This document shows positions 55,799 through 64,000 of a DNA stretch of 64,000 bases, one piece after another. The notes under the pieces are model-generated. The model did not search any database and was not told where the DNA came from. It worked only from the letters and a program-made list of their open reading frames with translations. Made by a program: the position numbers and the translations under genes. Position 1 is the first letter of the stretch. Every line of letters starts with the position of its first letter. Source of the DNA: Lentinula raphanica (Eukaryota; Basidiomycota; Agaricomycetes; Agaricales; Omphalotaceae); NCBI GenBank assembly GCA_027919835.1, contig JANVFP010000038.1, positions 248,001 through 312,000 of the forward strand. Direction: 5' to 3'.

Positions 55799-58700
55799 AT
55801 GTCCCAGATAACCCCGGGTAGTGTAACGACGAGCACTCAGAGCTTTGTCACTGCGGTTGTAGCAAATAGCGCCTTGCTGTTGGTCGAGCTCGGTCTGTTT
55901 ACGGGTCTGAAACAGAGATTGGAGAGAATATACAGGTATTACAGATGTGAGCTCCAAAAGATGGCTTGATACTAACGTGACTTCCATAGTCCAAGGACGT
56001 ATCTTCCTCCACCAGAGTGTGTTCCTTTTGCATACTGTCGCGCCACATACTCATTAATGCCGCATGCGACAGGAAACGATCTCCAAAACTCCCACTTGGC
56101 GTTTGGAAATGGCTTCCTGCTGTCGTGAACTCGCGTGCAGAAGATATTGTGTGTCGAACTCACTCAATTCGGATAGTACCGCTGACTGAACCACTACATA
56201 CAGATTGAGAAGAATGGATTAGATGCGTATATGTTCTTACGGTTTCTCAAGATCTTGGTCTGGATATTCCTCGTGTTCACCGTCGTGACATTCGCAGTCA
56301 TAGTGCCTGTGAATGCGATTGGACAAGATGGAGCCAAGTCGAGTCTGGAGAAGATTAGTTGGATCAAGTAACTATGTCAAATTAGCCCTCCAACGCGTTC
56401 CGTCATTCATTCTGCTTCATAGTGTCGTTGACGCAAAGGAACAAAAACGATTCACTGCGCACATCCTAGTTGTTTATATCCTGACTAGCAAGTCTGCCCA
56501 TTCCCGATCGATGTAACCACGTTCTCACCAGTCTCTCTTAGTCTTCGTGATCTATATGGTCCGACGGGAAATGGCGTATTTCGTCTTGCTACGCCAACAG
56601 TTTCTTCTGAGCCCCACCCATTCTCAATTAGCACAGGCCCGTACTGTCCTCATTACCTCCGTACCGGATACCCTCTCCACAGAAGCTTCCTTACGCGAGT
56701 TCGCTAGCTTCGTACCTGGAGGCGTGGAACGAGTGTGGTTATATCGCGATACGAAGAAGCTCAACAAATTGTTCAACGAGAGGCAGAAAAGATGCACAAC
56801 GTTGGAGAAAGCCGTGTCTGAGGTACTCAGAGACGCCACCAAGGCGTGGAAGAAAAGGGAAACGAGGAGGAAGAAGAAAAAGGCCAGGGCGCTTCCGAAA
56901 CCTAGAGCGGACGATGTAGAAGCTCGACCGAGGAATGACGAACCGTTGAGTGACGACGAAGAATTGTTGGAACGCGAACCTTCGCTGAAACTCCTCGATG
57001 AGCTTGCCCCGCTCAAGAAAAGACCTCAACATCGAACGGGTGCATTTGGCGTGTTTGGAGAAAAGATGGATACCATAGAGTGGTGCAAAGTATGTATGCA
57101 GTTTCTGTTACGGGACTTACATTGACCCATTTGTCTTTCATCTTACGGTCTAACCTCTAGGACGAGATAGTAAGACTCAATTCCATGATTTCGACTGCCC
57201 GCTCTCAACAAGAGCAAGATGGAAAGTTCCTGGGGAGCGTCTTCATTCTATGCAATCTCCAGATCGGTGCACATATTTTGGCTCAATGCGTTTCGTATCA
57301 CCAAGTCCTTCAAATGAACGACAAGTTCATCGAAACTCACCCAGATGACATCGTCTGGCACAATCTCGATGATGACGCGCTCAAGACAAGAACTAAAGTC
57401 TCGCTGTCATGGCTGGCAACCATTGGATTGATCTTAGTTTGGAGTTTTCCGGTAGCGGTGATTGGGGGTTTGAGCAATATTTCTGCGGTGTGTAAGAAGG
57501 CGGCTTGGTTGAACTGGGTTTGCCAAGGTATGTAAACGCTCTCGAATCCTTCTTTTGCCGGTAGCTCAGTTCGTGGAACCAGCTCCCGCACCCATACCGA
57601 GCATCATTCAAGGATTGCTCCCACCAGCATTGCTAGCGGCACTCTTTGCGATCATGCCTGTCATCCTCAGAGGTATGTGAGAGATATCCTTTGGAGATGT
57701 CAGATCCATCTTTATTGTCGTCGTCATTGAAGGGTTAGCATGGTACGAAGGTGTCCCTCGACACTCCCTCATCTCTGTCAGCCTCTATAGGCGATATTTC
57801 TTGTTTTTATTGATGTGCGTGACTCGAGCGACGAGATAGCTGCCGATACTGAAGCCACGCTAGACATGGATTCTTGATCGTCACCCTGTCTTCCGGTCTA
57901 ACAAAAGGTCAGCCACTTCCATATTTCATAGTAATACCAACGTTCATGACTTCTTTTCCGACTGTGTAGCTCTGGAAGAGGTTTGCGTTTTGACTATGGA
58001 CTCACCCGGCTTGAATTGACCATGGGTTTCACACAGATCATCGATAACCCGACCCATACTGTTCAATCGTTGGCCACTCAACTGCCAGGCGCCTCAGTGT
58101 TCTTCTTGACTTATATGGGTGAGTACTTTCCAGTCCCACTATCGCCAGTCTGATTGGTCACTTCCTATACCCATAGTCACCCAAGGCCTCGCGGGTGCAG
58201 GTAGTGCCCTGGCCCAAATTGCCCCACTCCTCGGATATTACTTCGGTAAATGGTTCTTGGGTAGAACCCCAAGACAAGCTTTCAATGTACATTCAGTCCT
58301 ATCCTGCATGTTCTGTGAAACCTACTGAATCCATCCTGATTCCTAGGTGACGTTCTTGATGCCTTCGGTTCGTATGTCTCCCCACACCTCTGGGTTGGAA
58401 AGCACAATTCCTCACGAGTTCTGTGTAAACAATTAGGCTGATTTTGGAACACTTCTTCCTCGGTTGTCACTACTAGCAACAATCGGGTTGGCATATAGCG
58501 TCTTAAACCCCTTGATTAATCTGCTGGCGTTCATTTGTAAGGAAGCCATTCTCTGCTGTGGGCCCTTCTGCTCATTCTGCTTATCATGTCATCTGCATAG
58601 GTTACGGGTGTTATTACATAGCATGGAAATTTTGTGAGCTGACTTCCATGGTTACTTGTATACACGAGAATTCCTGTATGCTGACCGTCTATCGACTTAT

Positions 58701-59770
58701 TTCGCAGTGTTCCTCCAAGTGTTCGATCAACCTGCTGCACGAGAATCCGGTGGCGGCTATTTCCCAATGGCTGTATCGAATCTATGTGCGTACGACAAAT
58801 GATAATCGCATCCGCTCCCTCAGGATGTCCTACATTTTCTGATACTCTTCATTCTATAGTCGTCGGACTCTACATCGAGCAGATTTGTTTAGCATGCCTG
58901 TTCTTCATGAAGGTTTCTGTAGCAGACTCCCGATACGTTGCGTTAGCGCAAGGCATCCTGATGGTGCTCTTGGTGGTGCTCACCATTTGGGCACATGTTC
59001 TGCTGAATAGAAGTTTTGCTCGTGAGTGATCTCCATCTAGACTTATTACCTTGATTATTGATGTTAGTAATTTTTACGCAGCTCTAACGCAATACCTCCC
59101 TATGTCTCTTGCAACAAAGGATCTTGCCGAGAGGTTTGGTCAAAATGGAGATGTGGATCTGTTCAGTAAAGACTGTGAGTGTGATTCTTCCGATTGAATG
59201 CTAGGACACCACTCATCGCAGCGCAATACTTCGATGCTTTTCATCACTTTAGTTGTGAAAACACTGCATAATCGTATGATGACAAAACTATCGGATCGCA
59301 ACAAAAAGATTGATACACTTGCGACGAAGATCCTGGATTCTGTCATGCTCCCAATAGGCCCGGAAAGAGATCTGGAGACCGGTCGTAGTGGTGTTGCTGG
59401 TGTCGCTTCCGGTGATAATTCAACCGACCCCGCTCGTTCTTCTGCTCCTACAAGCGCAGCACCCGAAGCTCAACGACAACAGTCTTCGGGCGACGCAGAA
59501 CGAGAAAATTCAGCTGAGGTTGAAGCCGCTCAGGAAGCTCAAGGCGATGATGGTCTTCAATCGACCTCGTCCCAAGGGTTGTTGGATGAGCACGCCTTCG
59601 ATCATCCTTCTACTTATGTCCCACAACCATGCATATGGATTCCGCGAGATCCACTGCGGCTTAGTACTGCGCTCGTGGAATATTTGGAAGAAGCAGGCGT
59701 ACGAGCCAGTGATGAAGGGGCGGTAATGGATGCGGACGGGTCGGTGGAGGTCAAAAGTCCACCTCCGTAG
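55799..59770 (+). CDS. CSC1/OSCA/TMEM63-type cation channel
   Basis: Many-exon gene from ATG 55799 (MSQITPGSVTTST) to TAG 59768-59770. First exons: 55799-55935, 55990-56016, 56073-56148, 56204-56367, 56423-56487, 56542-57089, then from 57161. Family signatures: RTYLPPPE and EKNGLDAYMFLRFLK near TM2; VIYMVRREMAYFVLLRQQFL; the cytosolic RARTVLITSVP-like block with PGGVERVWLYRD; KVSLSWLATIGLILVWSFPV; NPLINLLAFI; and the C-terminal signature DEHAFDHPSTYVPQPCIWIP with ASDEGAVMDADG. These proteins are hyperosmolarity- or stretch-gated cation channels of the plasma membrane. The cytosolic insert has a Lys/Arg run (KKRETRRKKKKARALPKP). Intron 5 uses a GC donor (56488-56489, GCAAGT). The gene looks intact. 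Confidence 0.9.
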
Positions 59771-62700
59771 CCAGCTAGTAGTCCGATACATGGTACTTCT
59801 TCTTGTGTGACTTTGCTTTTGACCTGAATCAAGAGGTGCAGTTGCTCCCAAAATGGGTTGGTAAGGCTAGCTTTGACCATCGACTCAGAATTTGTGGTTT
59901 TGTTCATCTTCGAGTCGTTACCGTTACCGGCGGACCATCGCTGGCACCAACAAACAGACTAACAAACCTGTTCGTTGAGCGATGTCGTTAGATGGTCAAC
60001 CTGATTCAATTTGTACTAATCTCCGACTCTTCACTAGTCGCTGTGGTTTATCAGCCTCTCAGATATGCCGTTTTCAAACCTCAGATACTTACTAGCCAGC
60101 TTTAGGCTTTATCTCTCTTCCACAAACAGATGGATAGAGATCTACTACAGTCCACTGCGGACTCGAGTCACTAACTCAAAATGGTTAGTAGTAAGATGCA
60201 TTAATGCATAATGAGGAGTTTTGGGCGGAGCGGGGGCAGTGGCCGGAAGTTTATACATAGACAGGAACGCTGCCAGCTGCTGCAAGTAGCAGCCATTGGT
60301 GTTAGTATGCTGTCTGGATGAAATTTTCTTTCGTGTTCAATGCCGAGGGTGATTCGACCCGATACGACTCGCGACAAGCAACCTTTTTCGAAGGGCAAAA
60401 ATAGGAGACAAACGCAAGACGTATAGTAATCGCTATCAATCGACGGAAGACGGTGGCAAATGTCATGATCAATCTCAATTGTCTTGGAGTACAAAGGAAC
60501 AAGAAAGGCTCCGAACGGCGAGAGATCTTTTCAACTTGTATCTCGATTCTCTTCGTCCAAGTTCCGGATGAATGTGCGGTACATACTACGTTTTCTGGTT
60601 TCATCATCATCCTCTTCCCGCACCGCAACTCGTGGTTATACCAAGTTGCAAAATGTTGCGAAATGGAGAGGAGTCTTTCACGTACTACTCGAATCACAAG
60701 CTGGACTGTATCCAGCATATACTACTAGTACTAAGGACTGACTAGCTGAACTCGGTGGAAGTGAATGATGCTCCGAATGTCTTGTCAGATGTATATAGCG
60801 GAGCTGAATAACAGGAAACGAAGACAGCACTGTTAGAACAAACGTCGCAAAGACTCCGATGAAGAAATACACTGAGATACACAGACTCAGAGAAAGTTCA
60901 CAAGACGCCACGCATCTATATGTCGCCGCATCAAAGGAATCCTTACTTCTGATTTCAAGACTAGCACGCAATTTGATGTATGTACTACAAAGACTTGGAA
61001 TCAGTGTTTGGTAGTTCGGTGCACGTACGATGAACGGCGTTCAAACTTCAAATAAAGTCTGGACAGACTTGACTGAACAACTGAGTTGTTCGAAGCTCTC
61101 GACGGATATCGAGAATCGGGACCGCAATATCCAGGTCGCAACCGAGATTTTTCACGACAGTCTTGCGAAGCGTACATAGTTAAGACTCCGTGCCAGTGAC
61201 TCCGAGAGATAGGAATGCTTGGATATGTATATGGAAATCTCGCCCTCGCTTCCGCTTCGAGAGCCCGTCGAGTGAGGGACTAGCCTTTCTTGCACCTTCT
61301 TGCACACAGTCTGAGATGTATAAAAGAGGACCGAGTCCGTTGCTGTGAGTGTTTCTTGGCTCTTGAGATCCATGTGAATGATAGAGATGAAGAAAAACAC
61401 AAAAGCGTAGGGATCTCACCTTGATTACTATAGAAGCGAGGTGATTGAGCAGAATTGGCCTCGTTACCGAGGGTGAGTTCTAGAGTCATTCACGACGTCT
61501 GGTCGATTCGAGGTCATGAGCTTGAAGCTTCCATAGCATATCGGTGTATGAAAGTAAGTATGGCAGCGAACATCGTGGTATACTCTTGGGAACGTCGAAC
61601 GATGCTAACATTGGCAGTCGCTCTGGTCGAAGCGCGTTAGAAACGGCTAAATGATAGAAATGATGGTATGTCTTTGTTCATGATACGAATGATGCAAGCC
61701 TTTTAGAAGCATTGTTACAACTCCTTTTGAGAGGAAGAGAGAATCAGCAGATATTCCAGAAAGAAGGCAAATCCCACTCAATGCTGATGAATCCTTTGAT
61801 GTGAGGAGGTTCGTCTTTTAAACATCGAAGCCGCGTCTTGCTGCGTACATTGACTGGGGGCGAAATGCAGGTGGGATTGTTTAGGTGCGATAGGCTTTTC
61901 AATATCGGAATTCGGAATTTTGCATGTAGATTTGTACATACACTATGTACTCCAGAGTTAGCTTGAGAAAACTCGGAGTAAGCTGCAACACGAAGGTCAT
62001 AACCCTAAACTTGTCAATCACGGTGGATATAGAGAGCTTCATGAAATGACTGTGGCGGTTATGTCCATGATGTCGGTATCCTATCAGGGAACTTCATCAA
62101 GCTCATCATATCATCTTCCGTCAAATGAACTTATCCCGTTGAAATTGGAGAAATCTTGAAACGGCTTAAGGACTTCGTATAGCCTAAGGAAAGATAACAA
62201 AGAGATGGCAGTCAGAATATGCAAAATAGCTCGTGCGATGCTACAGCATAGCGGAGATAAAGAAGGATGTGGAAGGAATGCATGATGCTGATGCTGATGG
62301 CTATGAGGAATGTTCGTATGAAAGAAGGTAGCACCGTAGGAGATGTGCAGTATGTCGTTGAATTCTAACAGCGACTACGAAACCGACCTGACGGAAAGTT
62401 TGATAGTTTATAGTTGTCAGCAGGTAAGGAGATTTCCGACAAATGGGGTTTGCGAGATGGCATGAGAGAAGAAGCTCACGAAGGATTTTGGAGGCGATGT
62501 AAGGAATATTATTCCTACCAAGAGTCAATACTTATCATTCGTTCATGAGGGGGGAAGAGATACGAAGAGAATATTTGCTACTCTCGGTCGTTATGCTGCG
62601 GTGGACTGCTGAAGATAGAGACGGATGAAAATAAAAAAATTGGAGCACGATAACAAAGCGGCGTTTCGAGATCTCTTGATGTCGATCAAAATTCTCACGG

Positions 62701-62982
62701 GAGTCAGCCTTGGTCAGCTGAGAAAATTATATAATTAGCCGAAACCGGCCAAGGCACGAGGCCTTACGTAAATTTAGATCTCAGATTCGCAGGGTCAATT
62801 TCGTAAATTCATTTTAGGAATTGCGCTTTTGCTCACTTAGACCTTCTTTGTCTGCTTCCCTGAACACGACCAACGACGACGACGAAGCCACTCTCCATAA
62901 CACTTAACCATCACTCGTAATCAGCATATAACGACGAAAAGTTACGATTGCTGCTCACTCTTTGGCTCCACGAGCAACGATC
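59771..62982. other. About 3.2 kb without a supported gene
   Basis: Frames of 60-140 codons on both strands (for example 60302-60718 minus) lack family features, signal peptides or consistent splice joins. A non-coding RNA or decayed gene cannot be excluded. Confidence 0.4.
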
Positions 62983-64000
62983 ATGTCTGAAATTTACGGC
63001 TTAAACTACGACAAAGCTTTCCTCGATACACTTCCAACCGTTGGCCACTCTTCTTCCAACACTTCATCGTCGTCTCCGTCTTCGATGAGTTCTAATGACA
63101 ACACGAACTCGGTCTCAGCACCATCAATACATACCCTGAGCGCGTCGCAATTCAAAGATCTTCATTATCAGCATATTCTCTCTCATCCTCCAGATTCTAT
63201 ACTCTTTCCATTCTTACACGGCATAGAGGGCGACAATGATGCCCAAAACCTCTTCTTCGCCACTCAAGGGCAACAAGCTATCTTCTGCAATAGGCATGAT
63301 GACAATAAACACCAAGTCAGTCGTGCCCGAGTTCCAAGATATCGGGGTATGATGTGGGTTATATGCGAAGACGACCTTGAGAATCCTGATAAGGATTTAA
63401 GGGTCCTCGTACATCGCCCCAGTAATCTTTCATCCTATGCCTCTTCGGAACATTACGAGGACTCGTCTGACTCTTATTTCGATGATGAAGACGAGCTCGA
63501 CGACGACTATGATGATTCATCCTCGGAGTCCTTCGGTGAACCAGTTTCACCAGACTCGACCACTCCATTCACTAAGGATCCTCTTGTGCGTCCAGCCTCC
63601 TCGACCCAGATGGATCTCGACATTCAGTATAATGATGCCAGTGACGACGTTGATGATCCTCAACACGATTCAGGTGTTGTGGAAATCGTCGGGATTGGTA
63701 CGGACGAGAAACATATGCATCCTGTACAACATCGGTCTATTCAACCTCTGCCTACTCCAATACGCACTACCGACCTTCCCAACTCCCACCACGCTAGATC
63801 CCCAACTACAACGACTACCAGTACCACGTCCGATTTCTCATCTAGTCCCGTCACCGACAGTGGCACAGAACCCTCCACAGCTTTAACAGAGCCTGACTCC
63901 GATGACAGGTGTGTGCCATCTCCTCTCTTGGCGAATACCGATCACTTACCCCATTCATCTCGCAGGTCTTCTTCTTCTCTTCCTTCTTCATGTGAGCAAA
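62983..64000 (+). CDS. Acidic Ser-rich protein, 5' part only (possibly an N-terminal region of a dual-specificity phosphatase)
   Basis: Exon 1 is 62983-63908, from MSEIYGLNYDKAFLD; exon 2 begins at 63966 (GACAG|GTGTGT ... CGCAG|GTCT) and runs off the window. The segment LSHPPDSILFPFLHGIEGDN, with AQNLFFATQ after it and PRYRGMMWVICEDD later, looks conserved; I recall similar text near the N-terminus of fungal dual-specificity phosphatases, at low confidence. The rest is disordered: poly-Ser, an acidic DDEDELDDDYDDSSSE stretch and Thr-rich runs. The catalytic part, if any, is beyond the window. The leader (62840-62982) is CT- and GAC-rich, as in many fungal genes. Confidence 0.6.
   Translation, partial: MSEIYGLNYDKAFLDTLPTVGHSSSNTSSSSPSSMSSNDNTNSVSAPSIHTLSASQFKDLHYQHILSHPPDSILFPFLHGIEGDNDAQNLFFATQGQQAIFCNRHDDNKHQVSRARVPRYRGMMWVICEDDLENPDKDLRVLVHRPSNLSSYASSEHYEDSSDSYFDDEDELDDDYDDSSSESFGEPVSPDSTTPFTKDPLVRPASSTQMDLDIQYNDASDDVDDPQHDSGVVEIVGIGTDEKHMHPVQHRSIQPLPTPIRTTDLPNSHHARSPTTTTTSTTSDFSSSPVTDSGTEPSTALTEPDSDDRCVPSPLLANTDHLPHSSRRSSSSLPSSCEQ

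Noticed and set aside
59771..62982. Minus-strand frames such as 60302-60718 and 62301-62528 as genes
   Set aside because: No signal peptide, conserved block or consistent splice joins; short frames are expected in 3 kb.
1..64000. CRISPR arrays, prophage, bacterial operon signals
   Set aside because: Intron-rich fungal DNA; the repeats seen are irregular gene or spacer duplications without regular spacers.

Overview
The window looks like nuclear DNA of a mushroom-forming basidiomycete (Agaricomycetes). Genes are dense and cut by many introns of about 50-60 bp. The gene content fits: F-box and BTB proteins, a fungal multi-TM membrane protein, a CSC1-type channel, and proteins I take to be the basidiomycete DUF7918 family. 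I see no rRNA, tRNA, CRISPR array or full-length transposon. Exon models were built by hand from reading frame, splice phase and family conservation.

Layout. 1-3 kb: two related secreted-type genes and an F-box gene. 3.2-9.9 kb: three plus-strand conserved genes, namely the mitochondrial ABC transporter ATM1, a WD40/DUF2415-type protein, and the ubiquinone-biosynthesis protein COQ4 with an apparent 1-nt frameshift. 10.4-11 kb: an acidic unknown. 12-19.7 kb: five tandem minus-strand DUF7918-like genes (copies A-E), each with six exons. 20.3-24.2 kb: a C2H2 zinc-finger protein, a protein of four Cys-rich modules, and a four-TM membrane protein. 24.7-28.6 kb: a 2OG-Fe(II) oxygenase with an in-frame stop, and a divergent conventional actin. 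29.7-35.3 kb: a secreted unknown, an amidohydrolase/decarboxylase and an FAD monooxygenase, all on the minus strand. 36-52 kb: a plus-strand tandem array of six related secreted-protein genes (S1-S6; S6 is a truncated relic) separated by duplicated non-coding blocks. 52.4-59.8 kb: a BTB protein, a multi-TM membrane protein and a CSC1/OSCA-type channel. 59.8-63 kb: no gene seen. 63-64 kb: the 5' end of an acidic Ser-rich protein.

Two lineage-type expansions stand out. The DUF7918-like array carries consensus SUMO-attachment sites (psi-K-x-E) next to SUMO-interaction-type motifs (VLDLTGDS, VIDLT) and a basic NLS-like stretch, suggesting nuclear proteins in SUMO networks. The same genes use non-canonical GC-AG introns very often: 9 of 25 introns, with GC/GT switching at the same position between copies. 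The second expansion is a family of about 340-380-residue secreted proteins with a shared gene structure, including a conserved intron in the 5' UTR. I do not recognise its domain.

Three coding lesions (COQ4 frameshift, oxygenase TAG, DUF7918 copy B frameshift) could be real decay, allelic variants or assembly errors. The sequence alone cannot decide.
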